NCBI RefSeq assembly: GCF_001307105.1
Contig: NZ_LGYN01000003.1
Coordinates: 1-60,702, forward strand
DNA length: 60,702 nucleotides
Origin: Bacillus australimaris
GTDB taxonomy: Bacteria; Bacillota; Bacilli; Bacillales; Bacillaceae
Direction of reading: 5' to 3'
Below are positions 1 to 12,223 of the stretch, piece after piece. Numbering within the stretch: the first letter of the stretch is position 1; each line of letters begins with the position of its first letter. The position numbers and the translations under genes are program-made. Under the pieces are notes generated by a model. That model searched no databases, was not told the origin of the DNA, and worked only from the letters and a program-made list of their open reading frames with translations.

Positions 1-32
1 CGGAACTGGTCTTTTTTGTGTTTTTAAGAGGT

Positions 33-61
33 TTGACACCATATAAATGTGGAAATAATAT
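33..61 (+). promoter_or_regulatory. Upstream candidate promoter of the ctsR operon
   Basis: A TTGACA box at 33-38 is followed after 17 bases by TAATAT at 56-61, a good housekeeping sigma-A match. It lies upstream of a second, CtsR-overlapped promoter. In B. subtilis this operon has more than one promoter, one of them stress (sigma-B) dependent; the GTTTGA at 31-36 could also belong to a sigma-B type site, which I cannot decide from sequence. Confidence 0.55.
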
Positions 62-80
62 TGTTAGTTGAGCGATTGTC

Positions 81-109
81 TTGAAAAATCGATCGAAAAA
101 ATTTATAGT
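81..109 (+). promoter_or_regulatory. CtsR-controlled sigma-A promoter of ctsR operon
   Basis: TTGAAA at 81-86 and TATAGT at 104-109 are separated by exactly 17 bases. The expected transcription start near 116 falls at the edge of the CtsR operator at 118-134, so repressor binding would block initiation directly. Confidence 0.7.
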
Positions 110-117
110 AAGATTAA

Positions 118-139
118 AGTCAAATATAGTCAAAGTCAA
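118..139 (+). promoter_or_regulatory. CtsR operator (heptad direct repeat)
   Basis: Two AGTCAAA heptads (118-124 and 128-134) are separated by TAT, matching the CtsR consensus of a directly repeated GGTCAAA/AGTCAAA with a three-base NAN spacer. A third partial copy, GTCAA, follows at 135-139, just before the ribosome-binding site at 141-153. This is the site by which CtsR represses its own operon until heat or other stress. Confidence 0.9.
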
Positions 140-155
140 TGGAGGAGGAGGCGGA

Positions 156-620
156 GTGGCACAAAATATTTCTGATATCATCGAGCAGTATTTGAAGGAA
201 GTCTTGGATCAGAACGGTCGAGAAATATTAGAAATTAAGCGCAATGAAATTGCAGATAAATTTCAATGCGTACCTTCACAAATTAACTATGTTATCAATA
301 CACGCTTTACGAGCGAGAGAGGTTATATCGTTGAAAGTAAGCGTGGCGGCGGTGGCTATATACGTATCATTAAAGTCAAGATGAATGATGAAGTCGACTT
401 ATTGAACAACATTATTTCCCAAATATATCATCGTTTATCACAGGCTGCATCTGATCATATCATCATGCGCCTTGTTGAAAATAATATTTTATCTGAAAGA
501 GAAGCTAAGATGATGATTAGTGTCATGGACCGTTCTGTATTGCATATTGATTTACCTGAACGAGATGAACTGCGGGCTCGGATGATGATAGCGATGTTAA
601 ATGCTTTAAAATTAAAGTAA
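156..620 (+). CDS. ctsR: CtsR, class III heat-shock transcriptional repressor
   Basis: CtsR is the repressor of clp genes and of its own operon; it binds tandem heptads as a dimer and is inactivated by heat and by the McsA/McsB system. The 154-residue protein has the N-terminal winged helix-turn-helix (about residues 1-72), including the glycine-rich GGGGY wing that contacts the minor groove, and a helical C-terminal domain. I chose the GTG at 156, preceded by a strong GGAGGAGG site, because it gives the family length; an upstream ATG at 81 would lie before the operator and add 25 unrelated residues. First gene of ctsR-mcsA-mcsB-clpC. Confidence 0.95.
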   Translation: MAQNISDIIEQYLKEVLDQNGREILEIKRNEIADKFQCVPSQINYVINTRFTSERGYIVESKRGGGGYIRIIKVKMNDEVDLLNNIISQIYHRLSQAASDHIIMRLVENNILSEREAKMMISVMDRSVLHIDLPERDELRARMMIAMLNALKLK

Positions 621-634
621 AGCGGGTGAAAAGA

Positions 635-1192
635 TTGATTTGTCAAGAATGTCATGAGAGACCAGCCACTTTTCACTTTACGAAAGTTATAAATGGAGAA
701 AAACAAGAAATGCATATATGTGAACAATGTGCAAAAGAAAACAGTGATTCATATGCTATGAGTGGAAACCAAGGTTTCTCGATTCACAACTTATTATCAG
801 GCTTATTGAATATCGATCCTAGCTTCACCACAAGTGCTAATAAGGGGTCATCCATATTTCAAGAAGCGAGAGAAGTGGATCAGTGTCCTAAGTGTGGCTT
901 AACCTTTCAACAGTTCAGAAAAACAGGCCGTTTTGGCTGTGCAGAATGTTATCAAACCTTTGATCAGTATTTAAACCCTGTTTTGCGGAAAGTCCATAGT
1001 GGAAATACAGTCCATAATGGAAAAGTCCCTAAACGAATTGCAGGCAGTCTGCATGTCCGCCGGAAACTTGAGTTAATGCAGCAAGAGCTGAAGCAGTTGA
1101 TTGAACAGGAAGAGTTCGAAAAAGCAGCGGAAGTTCGAGATCAAATTCGTGCATTAGAGCATGAGCAATCTCAGCAGAGGGAGGGAGATTAA
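635..1192 (+). CDS. mcsA: McsA, zinc-binding activator of McsB arginine kinase
   Basis: McsA binds and activates the arginine kinase McsB, promoting CtsR inactivation and delivery of phospho-arginine proteins to ClpC. The 185-residue protein shows four CxxC zinc knuckles (Cys 3/6, 29/32, 84/87 and 102/105) and a C-terminal UVR domain (about 145-178) of the kind that contacts ClpC or McsB. The start is the TTG at 635, five bases after a GGTGA ribosome-binding site; the GTG at 626 would use those same bases as its start and lacks its own site. It sits 14 bases after ctsR and 4 bases before mcsB, consistent with translational coupling. Confidence 0.93.
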   Translation: MICQECHERPATFHFTKVINGEKQEMHICEQCAKENSDSYAMSGNQGFSIHNLLSGLLNIDPSFTTSANKGSSIFQEAREVDQCPKCGLTFQQFRKTGRFGCAECYQTFDQYLNPVLRKVHSGNTVHNGKVPKRIAGSLHVRRKLELMQQELKQLIEQEEFEKAAEVRDQIRALEHEQSQQREGD

Positions 1193-1196
1193 CGAC

Positions 1197-2288
1197 ATGT
1201 CGCTCCAGCATTTTATTCAAGACGCTTTAAGTCAGTGGATGAAACAAAAAGGACCAGAAAGTGACATTGTTCTAAGCAGTCGTATCCGGCTAGCACGCAA
1301 TCTAGAGCATGTTCGTTTCCCAACTCAGTTTTCTCAAGAAGAGGCTGAAGCTGTTCTCCAGCAATTCGAGCAGAAGTTTGCTAGCCAGGAAGTGAAGGAC
1401 ATTGGCAATTTTGTTCTGATCCGGATGAATGAAACGCAGCCTTTAGAAAAGAGGGTACTTGTTGAAAAGCATTTGATCAGCCCAAACTTAGCAGAATCAA
1501 GATTTGGCGGCTGTTTGCTTTCTGAAAATGAAGAAGTTAGTGTGATGCTGAATGAAGAAGATCATATTCGGATCCAATGCTTATTCCCAGGTTTTCAACT
1601 AGCCAATGCACTAAAAGCGGCTAATCAGGTAGATGACTGGATTGAAGAGCAAGTGGATTACGCGTTTTCTGAAAAACGGGGATATTTAACAAGCTGTCCG
1701 ACTAATGTAGGTACAGGTATTAGGGCTTCGGTCATGATGCATCTGCCAGCATTAGCCCTTACAAGACAAATGAATCGGATTATTCCGGCAATTAATCAAT
1801 TAGGTCTTGTGGTCAGAGGAATTTATGGTGAGGGCAGCGAAGCAATAGGGAACATCTTTCAAATTTCAAATCAAATGACACTTGGTCAATCAGAAGAAGA
1901 TATAGTGGATGATTTGAATAGTGTAACTGCGCAGCTCATTGAACAAGAGCGCTCTGCACGAAAAGCATTATATCAAACATCTAAAATTGAACTTGAGGAC
2001 AGAGTGTACCGATCCTTAGGAATTTTGGCCAATTGTCGTATGATTGAATCAAAGGAAACTGCAAAGTGTTTGTCAGATGTGCGGCTTGGAATTGATTTAG
2101 GTATCATTAAGGGGCTTTCAAGTAATATACTGAATGAACTCATGATTTTGACTCAGCCTGGCTTCCTTCAACAATATTCAGGAGGGGCCTTGGAGCCAAA
2201 TAAACGAGATATAAAACGAGCAGCGATTATTAGAGAAAGGCTGCGCTTAGAAATGCATAGGAATGGACAGGAGGATGAAACGATATGA
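1197..2288 (+). CDS. mcsB: McsB, protein arginine kinase
   Basis: McsB phosphorylates arginine residues on CtsR and on misfolded proteins, marking them for ClpC-ClpP. It has the phosphagen kinase fold without the N-terminal creatine-kinase domain. Visible features are the ATP-binding SSRIRLARN block near the N-terminus, the catalytic Cys167 in SCPTNVGTG, and the RGIYGEGSE loop. The 363-residue length equals the B. subtilis protein when ATG 1197 is used; a longer frame begins at 1161 inside mcsA. A GAGGGAGA site lies just upstream. The stop overlaps the clpC start as ATGA. Confidence 0.95.
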   Translation: MSLQHFIQDALSQWMKQKGPESDIVLSSRIRLARNLEHVRFPTQFSQEEAEAVLQQFEQKFASQEVKDIGNFVLIRMNETQPLEKRVLVEKHLISPNLAESRFGGCLLSENEEVSVMLNEEDHIRIQCLFPGFQLANALKAANQVDDWIEEQVDYAFSEKRGYLTSCPTNVGTGIRASVMMHLPALALTRQMNRIIPAINQLGLVVRGIYGEGSEAIGNIFQISNQMTLGQSEEDIVDDLNSVTAQLIEQERSARKALYQTSKIELEDRVYRSLGILANCRMIESKETAKCLSDVRLGIDLGIIKGLSSNILNELMILTQPGFLQQYSGGALEPNKRDIKRAAIIRERLRLEMHRNGQEDETI

Positions 2289-4720
2289 TGTTTGGAAGAT
2301 TCACTGAAAGAGCTCAAAAGGTATTAGCACTTGCACAAGAAGAAGCCATTCGCCTAGGCCATAAGAACATTGGTACTGAACACATTTTACTTGGTCTTGT
2401 ACGTGAAGGTGAGGGCATCGCTGCCAAAGCATTAGAAGCACTGGGCCTTGTTTCAGATAAAATCCAAAAAGAAGTCGAAAGCTTGATTGGAAGAGGGCAA
2501 GAGGTGTCTCAAGCTATTCCTCATTATACGCCTAGAGCGAAGAAGGTCACTGAGCTTTCAATGGATGAAGCAAGAAAGCTAGGTCATTCCTATGTAGGAA
2601 CAGAACATATTCTATTAGGTCTTATTCGTGAGGGTGAGGGTGTCGCTGCCCGTGTCTTAAATAACCTCGGAGTGAGCTTAAATAAAGCACGTCAGCAAGT
2701 TCTGCAGCTGCTTGGAAGCAATGAAACAGGTGCATCTGCAGCAGGCTCTAATAGCAATGCAAATACGCCGACGCTAGATAGCTTGGCAAGAGATTTAACA
2801 GCTATTGCAAAAGAGGACAGCTTGGACCCTGTGATTGGCCGAAGCAAAGAAATTCAACGTGTCATTGAGGTCCTAAGTAGAAGAACAAAAAATAACCCTG
2901 TGCTGATTGGTGAGCCTGGTGTTGGTAAAACAGCCATCGCAGAAGGTCTTGCACAGCAAATTATTCATAACGAAGTACCTGAAATCCTGCGCGATAAACG
3001 AGTGATGACACTGGATATGGGAACCGTAGTAGCGGGAACGAAATATCGTGGTGAATTCGAGGATCGTTTGAAAAAAGTCATGGACGAAATTCGTCAGGCT
3101 GGAAACATCATTCTCTTCATCGATGAACTTCATACACTCATTGGTGCTGGTGGAGCAGAGGGAGCGATTGATGCGTCTAATATCTTGAAGCCATCTTTAG
3201 CACGTGGAGAGCTTCAGTGTATCGGTGCGACAACGCTAGATGAGTACCGTAAATATATTGAAAAGGATGCTGCGCTTGAACGACGTTTCCAGCCAATTCA
3301 AGTGGATCAGCCATCTGTTGATGAAAGTATTCAAATCTTAAGAGGACTTAGAGATCGGTATGAGGCACATCACCGTGTGTCCATTACAGATGAAGCGATT
3401 GAGGCGGCGGTGAAGCTGTCTGACCGTTATATTTCTGATCGTTTCCTTCCAGATAAGGCGATTGATTTAATTGATGAGGCTGGTTCGAAAGTCCGTCTGC
3501 GTTCTTTCACAACACCGCCTAACCTAAAAGAACTAGAGCAAAAGCTGGATGAAGTACGCAAGGAAAAGGATGCGGCTGTTCAAAGTCAAGAATTTGAAAA
3601 GGCAGCTTCTCTTCGTGATACAGAGCAGCGTTTGCGTGAAAAAGTAGAAGTGACAAAGAAATCATGGAAAGAAAAGCAGGGACAAGAGAATTCAGAGGTA
3701 TCTGTAGATGATATCGCAATGGTTGTGTCTAGCTGGACGGGAGTACCTGTATCAAAAATTGCTCAAACGGAGACAGATAAGCTTCTAAATATGGAACAAT
3801 TGCTTCACTCTCGTGTGATCGGGCAGGATGAAGCCGTTGTCGCTGTAGCGAAAGCTGTGAGACGTGCGCGTGCAGGTCTGAAAGATCCAAAACGTCCAAT
3901 CGGTTCCTTTATCTTCTTAGGACCAACAGGGGTTGGTAAAACGGAGCTTGCAAGAGCACTCGCTGAGTCTATTTTCGGTGATGAAGAAGCAATGATCCGT
4001 ATTGATATGTCTGAATACATGGAGAAGCACTCTACATCTAGACTTGTTGGGTCACCTCCAGGCTATGTCGGCTATGATGAAGGCGGACAGTTAACGGAAA
4101 AAGTAAGAAGAAAACCTTATTCTGTTGTGCTTTTAGATGAGATTGAAAAGGCGCATCCAGATGTATTTAATATCTTACTGCAAGTGTTAGAAGATGGTCG
4201 TCTGACTGATTCTAAAGGGCGTACCGTTGACTTTAGAAATACGATTTTGATTATGACATCAAACGTTGGGGCTAGTGAGCTGAAGCGCAATAAATATGTT
4301 GGCTTTAACGTGCAGGATGAAAGTCAAAATTACAAGGATATGAAAGGCAAAGTGATGGGCGAGTTGAAACGTGCGTTTAGACCTGAATTTATCAACCGTA
4401 TTGATGAAATCATTGTCTTCCACTCGCTTGAGAAGAAACATCTAAAAGAGATCGTGTCTCTCATGTCTGATCAATTAACAAAACGATTAAAGGAACAAGA
4501 CCTTTCAATCGAATTGACGGAAGCCGCTCAAGCGAAGATTGCCGACGAAGGTGTAGATCTTGAGTACGGTGCGCGTCCATTAAGAAGAGCGATTCAAAAG
4601 CATGTGGAGGATCGACTGTCTGAGGAGCTGCTGAAGGGCAATATTGAAAAAGGTCAACATATCGTATTAGATGTGGAAGATGGAGAAATTGTCGTAAAAG
4701 CGACGGCTGCTACGAACTAA
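2285..4720 (+). CDS. clpC: ClpC, Hsp100/AAA+ unfoldase of the ClpCP protease
   Basis: ClpC unfolds substrates and feeds them to ClpP, using adaptors MecA, YpbH and McsB; it controls heat tolerance, competence and sporulation. The 811-residue chain has two N-terminal repeats (GTEHILLGL occurs twice, within residues 1-145), a first AAA domain with Walker A GEPGVGKT at 209-216, an M/UVR linker near 420-460, and a second AAA domain with Walker A GPTGVGKT at 546-553. The start overlaps the mcsB stop by four bases. It is controlled from the CtsR promoter at the head of the operon. Confidence 0.97.
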   Translation: MMFGRFTERAQKVLALAQEEAIRLGHKNIGTEHILLGLVREGEGIAAKALEALGLVSDKIQKEVESLIGRGQEVSQAIPHYTPRAKKVTELSMDEARKLGHSYVGTEHILLGLIREGEGVAARVLNNLGVSLNKARQQVLQLLGSNETGASAAGSNSNANTPTLDSLARDLTAIAKEDSLDPVIGRSKEIQRVIEVLSRRTKNNPVLIGEPGVGKTAIAEGLAQQIIHNEVPEILRDKRVMTLDMGTVVAGTKYRGEFEDRLKKVMDEIRQAGNIILFIDELHTLIGAGGAEGAIDASNILKPSLARGELQCIGATTLDEYRKYIEKDAALERRFQPIQVDQPSVDESIQILRGLRDRYEAHHRVSITDEAIEAAVKLSDRYISDRFLPDKAIDLIDEAGSKVRLRSFTTPPNLKELEQKLDEVRKEKDAAVQSQEFEKAASLRDTEQRLREKVEVTKKSWKEKQGQENSEVSVDDIAMVVSSWTGVPVSKIAQTETDKLLNMEQLLHSRVIGQDEAVVAVAKAVRRARAGLKDPKRPIGSFIFLGPTGVGKTELARALAESIFGDEEAMIRIDMSEYMEKHSTSRLVGSPPGYVGYDEGGQLTEKVRRKPYSVVLLDEIEKAHPDVFNILLQVLEDGRLTDSKGRTVDFRNTILIMTSNVGASELKRNKYVGFNVQDESQNYKDMKGKVMGELKRAFRPEFINRIDEIIVFHSLEKKHLKEIVSLMSDQLTKRLKEQDLSIELTEAAQAKIADEGVDLEYGARPLRRAIQKHVEDRLSEELLKGNIEKGQHIVLDVEDGEIVVKATAATN

Positions 4721-4740
4721 TATAGTAAGATCAAAGTGTG

Positions 4741-4775
4741 AGGCATACCAGTTAGATGTATGCCTCCCTTTACTT
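4741..4775 (+). terminator. Hairpin between clpC and radA, possible weak terminator
   Basis: A perfect 8-base inverted repeat, AGGCATAC (4741-4748) and GTATGCCT (4758-4765), encloses a nine-base loop and is followed by a CCCTTTACTTATTTT stretch. The T-run is interrupted, so read-through into radA is likely; it may set the ratio of clpC to radA message. Confidence 0.55.
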
Positions 4776-4813
4776 ATTTTCTGACCAGTATAAGGAGTTG
4801 TATTCTTCAATCT

Positions 4814-6193
4814 ATGGCTAAGACAAAATCAAAATTTATATGCCAATCGTGCGGTTATGAGTCAGCCAAATGGATGGGGAAATGTCCAGGCTGCGGCACA
4901 TGGAACAGTATGACAGAAGAGGTCGTTCGCAAAGAGCCGGCAAACCGTCGAAGTGCTTTCAATCATTCTGTTCAAACCATTCAAAAACCTTCACCTATAT
5001 CTGCAATTGAAACATCCGAAGAACCCCGAATCAAAACGAATTTAGAAGAATTTAACCGAGTATTAGGAAGTGGAATTGTCAAAGGCTCTCTTGTTCTCAT
5101 TGGCGGAGATCCTGGGATTGGGAAGTCCACATTATTATTACAAGTATCAGCACAGCTCTCAGACCAAAATCAGAATGTGTTATACATATCTGGTGAGGAG
5201 TCCATAAAACAAACGAAGCTAAGAGCGGACCGCCTCGGCATTGAAAGCGCCTCTTTACATGTTTTGGCTGAAACCGATATGGAGTATATAACGTCTGCTA
5301 TACAAGAGATGAGACCTGCTTTTGTTGTGGTGGATTCGATTCAAACCGTTTATCAAAGCGATATCACGTCAGCTCCCGGTTCTGTATCTCAAGTAAGAGA
5401 ATGTACAGCGCAGCTGATGAAAATTGCAAAGACAAATGGGATTCCTATTTTTATCGTTGGTCATGTGACCAAAGAAGGTTCGATCGCAGGACCACGCCTT
5501 TTAGAGCATATGGTAGACACCGTTCTTTATTTTGAAGGCGAGCGTCACCATACGTTTCGTATCTTGCGGGCGGTGAAAAATCGATTTGGTTCAACGAATG
5601 AATTAGGGATTTTCGAAATGAGAGAGGAAGGGCTCACGGAAGTATTAAACCCATCAGAAATTTTCTTAGAAGAGCGGTCGGCAGGTGTATCAGGATCGTG
5701 TGTTGTTGCCTCAATGGAAGGAACAAGACCCGTTCTTGTCGAGATACAAGCTTTAATTTCCCCGACAAGCTTTGGAAATCCACGAAGAATGGCCACTGGC
5801 CTTGATCATAATCGAGTATCACTGCTCATGGCGGTTTTAGAAAAACGCGTTGGTCTGCTGCTGCAAAATCAAGATGCGTATTTAAAGGTCGCAGGCGGTG
5901 TGAAACTTGACGAACCAGCGATTGACTTGGCCATTGCTGTCAGTATTGCATCAAGCTTTAAAGACGCAGCGCCGCATCAAGCGGATTGCTTTATAGGCGA
6001 GGTCGGTCTGACGGGAGAAGTCAGAAGAGTATCAAGAATTGAACAGCGAGTGCAGGAAGCTGCGAAACTAGGGTTTAAGCGAATGTTTATTCCTCAGGCG
6101 AATATAGATGGATGGAAAAAGCCAAGAGGGATTGAGTTAGTTGGTGTAGAAAATGTAGCGGAGGCACTTCGAATTTCACTAGGGGGATCATAG
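4814..6193 (+). CDS. radA: RadA, DNA recombination/branch-migration ATPase
   Basis: RadA (Sms) is a RecA-like ATPase that processes recombination intermediates during repair and transformation. The 459-residue protein has an N-terminal zinc finger (Cys 10/13/24/27), Walker [11 protein letters not shown] at 97-106, the RadA signature KNRFG at 255-259 and a C-terminal Lon-protease-like domain. ATG 4814 gives the family N-terminus MAKTKSKF. Its best Shine-Dalgarno, AGGAG at 4793-4797, lies 16 bases upstream, longer than usual. disA follows after two bases, and the pair is conserved in Bacillus, linking DNA repair to c-di-AMP signalling. Confidence 0.95.
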   Translation: MAKTKSKFICQSCGYESAKWMGKCPGCGTWNSMTEEVVRKEPANRRSAFNHSVQTIQKPSPISAIETSEEPRIKTNLEEFNRVLGSGIVKGSLVLIGGDPGIGKSTLLLQVSAQLSDQNQNVLYISGEESIKQTKLRADRLGIESASLHVLAETDMEYITSAIQEMRPAFVVVDSIQTVYQSDITSAPGSVSQVRECTAQLMKIAKTNGIPIFIVGHVTKEGSIAGPRLLEHMVDTVLYFEGERHHTFRILRAVKNRFGSTNELGIFEMREEGLTEVLNPSEIFLEERSAGVSGSCVVASMEGTRPVLVEIQALISPTSFGNPRRMATGLDHNRVSLLMAVLEKRVGLLLQNQDAYLKVAGGVKLDEPAIDLAIAVSIASSFKDAAPHQADCFIGEVGLTGEVRRVSRIEQRVQEAAKLGFKRMFIPQANIDGWKKPRGIELVGVENVAEALRISLGGS

Positions 6194-6195
6194 AA

Positions 6196-7275
6196 ATGGA
6201 AAAAGAGAAAAAAGGAGCGAGAGAACTCGATCTCTTAGATATTGTACAGTTTGTTGCACCAGGAACACCTCTGCGGGCTGGGATTGAAAACGTCCTGAGA
6301 GCCAATACGGGCGGGCTCATTGTTGTTGGTTATAACGACAAAGTAAAGAGTGTGGTAGATGGAGGATTTCACATTAATTCTGCCTTCTCACCAGCACATT
6401 TATATGAATTGGCCAAAATGGATGGGGCCATTATTTTAAGTGATTCTGGTCAAAAAATCTTGTATGCGAATACACAGCTGATGCCAGATGCAACGATCCA
6501 TTCCTCAGAAACAGGCATGAGGCACCGTACGGCTGAACGTGTAGCGAAGCAGACAGGCTGTTTAATCATTGCCATTTCTGAACGGAGGAACGTCATTACC
6601 TTATATCAAGGAAATCGTCGTTATACGCTGAAAGATATTGGCTTTATTTTAACCAAGGCCAATCAAGCCATTCAAACACTTGAGAAATATAAAACCATTT
6701 TAGATCATGCCATTTCTGCGTTAAGCGCCCTAGAATTTGAAGAGCTTGTGACCTTTGGTGATGTATTATCCGTGCTGCATCGCTACGAAATGGTGCTCAG
6801 AATTAAAAATGAAATCAATATGTATATCAAAGAGCTCGGAACAGAGGGACACTTGATTCGTCTGCAAGTCAATGAGCTCATTACCGATATGGAGCAGGAA
6901 GCAGCTTTATTTATTAAAGATTACGTGAAAGAAAAAATCAAAGATCCGTATGTTCTGCTTAAACAGCTCCAAGATATGTCGAGCTTCGAGCTTTTAGATG
7001 ATTCCATTCTGTACAAGTTACTCGGATATCCAGCTTCTACAAATATTGACGAATATGTGTACACAAGAGGATATAGATTACTCCACAAAATCCCTAGACT
7101 GCCAATGCCAATCGTCGAAAACGTGGTTGAAGCATTCGGTGTGCTAGATCGAATTATGGAAGCGGATGTACAAGAATTGGATGAAGTAGAAGGAATTGGA
7201 GAAGTAAGAGCGAAAAAGATAAAAAAAGGATTAAAAAGGCTGCAAGAAAAACATTATATTGACCGTCAGCTTTAA
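6196..7275 (+). CDS. disA: DisA, DNA-integrity scanning diadenylate cyclase
   Basis: DisA makes cyclic di-AMP from two ATP while scanning chromosomal DNA; stalling at branched intermediates lowers synthesis and delays sporulation. The 359-residue protein has the N-terminal DAC domain with the DGA motif at 76-78 and RHRTA at 109-113, a helical spine, and a C-terminal helix-hairpin-helix DNA-binding domain with the [13 protein letters not shown] segment near 328-340. AGGGGG at 6181-6186 serves as ribosome-binding site. It is directly downstream of radA, its functional partner at recombination intermediates. Confidence 0.96.
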   Translation: MEKEKKGARELDLLDIVQFVAPGTPLRAGIENVLRANTGGLIVVGYNDKVKSVVDGGFHINSAFSPAHLYELAKMDGAIILSDSGQKILYANTQLMPDATIHSSETGMRHRTAERVAKQTGCLIIAISERRNVITLYQGNRRYTLKDIGFILTKANQAIQTLEKYKTILDHAISALSALEFEELVTFGDVLSVLHRYEMVLRIKNEINMYIKELGTEGHLIRLQVNELITDMEQEAALFIKDYVKEKIKDPYVLLKQLQDMSSFELLDDSILYKLLGYPASTNIDEYVYTRGYRLLHKIPRLPMPIVENVVEAFGVLDRIMEADVQELDEVEGIGEVRAKKIKKGLKRLQEKHYIDRQL

Positions 7276-7427
7276 GAAGAGAAATTTTTTTCTATTACGG
7301 TTAAAAATGGATGAATATGGGTATCATAATGATGGTTTTGTTTTCTGTTGATTTGATAGGAAACTTAAACATATATCAATGTCAGATGAAGGTGGATTGA
7401 CAGATGAAAAATAAAGGAGGTGAAGGT

Positions 7428-9231
<1,804 letters not shown>

Positions 9232-9234
9232 ATC

Positions 9235-9711
9235 ATGTTGAGAATAGGACAAGGCTTTGATGTACATCAATTAACAGAGGGAAGACCTCTCATTATCGGC
9301 GGGGTTACCATCCCCTATGAAAAGGGACTGCTCGGGCATTCAGACGCTGATGTGCTGCTTCACACAGTGGCAGATGCCTGTCTAGGTGCGATTGCTGAAG
9401 GAGATATCGGCCGACATTTCCCAGACACGGATCCTGAGTTCAAGGATGCAGACTCTTTTAAATTACTGCAGCATGTGTGGGCACTAGTGAAAGAAAAAGG
9501 CTACACACTTGTGAATATTGACTGTACTATCATGGCGCAAAAGCCAAAAATGGCGCCTTACATTCAACCAATGTGTGAGAAAATCGCAGAAGCGCTTGAG
9601 GCAGATGTCACACAAGTGAATGTCAAAGCAACAACCACGGAGAAACTGGGATTTACAGGTAGAGGCGAAGGAATTGCCTCTCAAGCAACAGTGCTTCTTC
9701 AGAAAAAGTAA
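9235..9711 (+). CDS. ispF: IspF, 2-C-methyl-D-erythritol 2,4-cyclodiphosphate synthase
   Basis: IspF cyclises CDP-methylerythritol phosphate to MEcPP with release of CMP. The 158-residue protein is the expected length and has the zinc ligands in GFDVHQL (Asp8, His10) and the [11 protein letters not shown] motif with its catalytic histidine and aspartate, plus the [14 protein letters not shown]-terminal block that binds the cytidine phosphate. It functions as a trimer. It is nearly contiguous with ispD and followed by a promoter-like sequence for gltX. Confidence 0.96.
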   Translation: MLRIGQGFDVHQLTEGRPLIIGGVTIPYEKGLLGHSDADVLLHTVADACLGAIAEGDIGRHFPDTDPEFKDADSFKLLQHVWALVKEKGYTLVNIDCTIMAQKPKMAPYIQPMCEKIAEALEADVTQVNVKATTTEKLGFTGRGEGIASQATVLLQKK

Positions 9712-9719
9712 AATCCGTT

Positions 9720-9748
9720 TTGATGAGAATGGGTTTTGATGATAAAAT
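9720..9748 (+). promoter_or_regulatory. Candidate sigma-A promoter for gltX
   Basis: TTGATG at 9720-9725 and TAAAAT at 9743-9748 are separated by 17 bases, in the 94-base gap between ispF and gltX. It would give a leader of about 50 bases before the gltX start. Confidence 0.6.
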
Positions 9749-9805
9749 ACGTTTATAAAAAATTGGTGTCAGACAACATGATGCAAATGAAAGGAAGTTA
9801 AACTC

Positions 9806-11257
9806 ATGGGAAATGAAGTGCGCGTTCGTTATGCACCGAGTCCAACTGGTCATTTACATATTGGGAATGCTAGAACGGCTCTTTTCAACTATTTGTTCGC
9901 ACGCAGCCAAGGCGGCAAATTTATTATTCGAATCGAGGATACGGATCAAAAGCGTAATGTAGAAGGCGGTGAAGAAAGCCAGCTTCGCCATCTGCAATGG
10001 CTCGGTATTGATTGGGATGAGAGTATTGATAAAGACGGCGGTTACGGTCCTTACAGACAATCAGAGCGTAATGATATTTACAAGAAATATTATGACGAGC
10101 TATTAGAGAAAGACCTGGCGTATAAGTGCTATTGTACGGCTGAAGAGCTAGAGGCAGAGCGTGAAGCACAAATCGCCCGCAGTGAAATGCCTCGATATTC
10201 TGGTAAATGCAGTCATTTATCAAAAGAAGAAGAGGACAAGCTGGTTGCTGAAGGAAGAGAGCCAAGTATCCGCTTCCGAGTGCCGAAAGGAGAAATCATC
10301 AAATTTGACGATATGGTCAAAGGCGATATTTCATTTGAAACAGATGGCATCGGTGACTTTGTCATTGTGAAAAAAGATGGCACGCCAACTTATAACTTCG
10401 CTGTAGCCGTGGATGATTATTTAATGAAAATGACTCACGTTCTTCGCGGAGAGGATCATATTTCAAATACCCCTAAACAAATCATGATTTTTAATGCATT
10501 TGGCTGGGATGTTCCGCTATTCGGACACATGACGTTGATTGTGAACGAGAACCGTAAGAAATTAAGTAAACGTGATGAATCGATTATTCAATTCATCGAG
10601 CAATATAAGAATTTAGGCTATTTGCCAGAAGCCCTGTTTAACTTCATTGCATTACTTGGATGGTCTCCAGTAGGCGAAGAGGAACTGTTTACAAAAGAGC
10701 AATTCATCGATATTTTCGATGTGAACCGACTTTCTAAGTCACCAGCTCTATTTGATATGCATAAACTGAAATGGGTGAATAACCAATACGTGAAGGCACT
10801 TGATCTTAATCAAGTTGTGGCACTAACACTTCCGCATCTTCAAAAGGCAGGCAAAGTAAGTGAGCAGCTGACAGAAGAAGAAAACACGTGGGTACGCAAG
10901 CTGATTTCTCTGTATCATGAACAATTAAGCTACGGAGCAGAAATTGTTGAGTTAACAGAGTTGTTCTTTAAGGAGCAAATTGAGTATAATCAAGAGGCGA
11001 AGGAAGTTCTATCAGAGGAGCAAGTGCCAGAAGTCATGGCATCCTTTGCAGGTCAGCTTGAACAGCTTGAGTCTTTCACTCCTGATGAAATCAAGGCTGC
11101 TATTAAAGCGGTACAAAAAGAAACAGGGCATAAAGGCAAGAAACTATTCATGCCGATTCGTGTGGCTGTCACAGGACAAACGCATGGCCCAGAACTTCCG
11201 CAAAGTATTGAATTATTAGGTAAAGAAACGGTATTAAACCGCATCAAACAAATATAA
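9806..11257 (+). CDS. gltX: GltX, glutamyl-tRNA synthetase
   Basis: GltX charges tRNA-Glu, and in Bacillus also tRNA-Gln, which is then amidated by GatCAB. The 483-residue class I synthetase has the HIGH-type motif HIGNA near residue 15 and the KMSKS-type motif KLSKR in the middle, with an anticodon-binding helical C-terminal domain. A GGAAG ribosome-binding site precedes ATG 9806. The downstream T-box shows that cysE-cysS expression is separately controlled by tRNA-Cys charging although gltX transcripts may read into it. Confidence 0.96.
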   Translation: MGNEVRVRYAPSPTGHLHIGNARTALFNYLFARSQGGKFIIRIEDTDQKRNVEGGEESQLRHLQWLGIDWDESIDKDGGYGPYRQSERNDIYKKYYDELLEKDLAYKCYCTAEELEAEREAQIARSEMPRYSGKCSHLSKEEEDKLVAEGREPSIRFRVPKGEIIKFDDMVKGDISFETDGIGDFVIVKKDGTPTYNFAVAVDDYLMKMTHVLRGEDHISNTPKQIMIFNAFGWDVPLFGHMTLIVNENRKKLSKRDESIIQFIEQYKNLGYLPEALFNFIALLGWSPVGEEELFTKEQFIDIFDVNRLSKSPALFDMHKLKWVNNQYVKALDLNQVVALTLPHLQKAGKVSEQLTEEENTWVRKLISLYHEQLSYGAEIVELTELFFKEQIEYNQEAKEVLSEEQVPEVMASFAGQLEQLESFTPDEIKAAIKAVQKETGHKGKKLFMPIRVAVTGQTHGPELPQSIELLGKETVLNRIKQI

Positions 11258-11264
11258 GGAAATC

Positions 11265-11510
11265 GTTGCGAGGGAGAAGTACAATGTACTCGTCCATCAC
11301 AGAAAGAGTCTCCACCGGCTGAAAGAGACTTATGGGCAGACGTTGGAAATGCACCCTCAAGACCCTTGAGGAACACGTACGTTAGTATGCAAGGGCGGTA
11401 CCCTCCGTTATGGGATTAAGTTGAGAAGGCTGCAAGATAAGTGGCTTTCTAAACAGAGTGGAACCGCGTTTTCAAAACGTCTCTGTCATATGGCAGAGGC
11501 GTTTTTTATT
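11265..11510 (+). promoter_or_regulatory. T-box riboswitch, tRNA-Cys specific, controlling cysE-cysS
   Basis: The leader between gltX and cysE holds the T-box sequence AGAGTGGAACCGCG (11455-11468), whose UGGAA pairs with the uncharged tRNA acceptor end. A terminator hairpin follows at 11476-11503 with a T-run. Upstream, GGAAATGCACC holds a UGC cysteine codon at 11350-11352 placed as a specifier. A cysteine T-box at this place is established for B. subtilis. When tRNA-Cys is uncharged the antiterminator forms and cysE-cysS are transcribed. Confidence 0.93.
11476..11509 (+). terminator. T-box intrinsic terminator
   Basis: AACGTCTCTG (11476-11485) pairs with CAGAGGCGTT (11494-11503) with one G-U pair around an eight-base loop, followed by a T-rich tail. 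It is the regulated terminator of the cysteine T-box; its 5' arm follows the T-box sequence. Confidence 0.92.
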
Positions 11511-11569
11511 TGTCCAAAAAAAGAGAGCAAGTTCTAGGAGAGATTGATTGGGAAGAACGGGGGGAGCAT

Positions 11570-12223
11570 GTGTTTTTCAAAATGCTGAAAGAAGATATTG
11601 ATACTGTGTTTGATCAAGATCCTGCTGCTAGAAGCTATATTGAAGTAGTGCTAACCTATTCAGGGCTTCATGCGATTTGGGCTCACCGTATTGCGCACGC
11701 ATTTTATAAGCGTAAGCTGTATTTTATTGCGCGGATCATTTCTCAGGTCAGCCGGTTTTTCACAGGGGTGGAGATTCACCCAGCGGCAACCATCGGCAGG
11801 CGATTCTTTATTGATCACGGCATGGGCGTTGTGATCGGGGAAACATGTGAAATTGGAGACAACGTCACTGTTTTCCAAGGCGTGACATTAGGGGGAACAG
11901 GGAAAGAAAAGGGAAAGCGGCATCCGACTATTTTAGACGATGCTCTCATTGCGACAGGTGCCAAGGTGCTTGGTTCTATTACAGTTGGAAAAGGGTCCAA
12001 AATTGGTGCAGGGTCGGTTGTGTTAAAGGACGTCCCAGACCATTCCACTGTTGTAGGTATACCTGGACGAGTGGTCGTTCAAAATGGAAAGAAAATCAAT
12101 CGTGATCTCAATCATCAAGATTTGCCAGATCCAGTTTCCGATCGTTTTAAAGAATTGGAACGAGAAATGGAAAAGCTAAAAGGTGAGCTGGCTTTATTGA
12201 GCAGAAAGGAAGAACAATCATGA
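11570..12223 (+). CDS. cysE: CysE, serine O-acetyltransferase
   Basis: CysE acetylates serine with acetyl-CoA, the first committed step of cysteine synthesis. The 217-residue protein has a helical N-terminal region and a left-handed beta-helix of hexapeptide repeats, with the catalytic [12 protein letters not shown] block and the [12 protein letters not shown] loop. I chose GTG 11570, six bases after GGGGGAG and giving the B. subtilis length; the frame is open back to 11510 but that part overlaps the T-box terminator. It overlaps cysS by four bases, coupling cysteine production with tRNA-Cys charging. Confidence 0.95.
   Translation: MFFKMLKEDIDTVFDQDPAARSYIEVVLTYSGLHAIWAHRIAHAFYKRKLYFIARIISQVSRFFTGVEIHPAATIGRRFFIDHGMGVVIGETCEIGDNVTVFQGVTLGGTGKEKGKRHPTILDDALIATGAKVLGSITVGKGSKIGAGSVVLKDVPDHSTVVGIPGRVVVQNGKKINRDLNHQDLPDPVSDRFKELEREMEKLKGELALLSRKEEQS

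Noticed and set aside
1..32. Sequence ACTGGTCTTTTTTG at the left edge as a terminator
   Set aside because: It looks like the 3' arm and T-run of a terminator, but the 5' arm would be outside the window.
7276..7427. Promoter for yacL
   Set aside because: Only poor -35/-10 pairs such as TTGATT with ATATAT; I could not support one.
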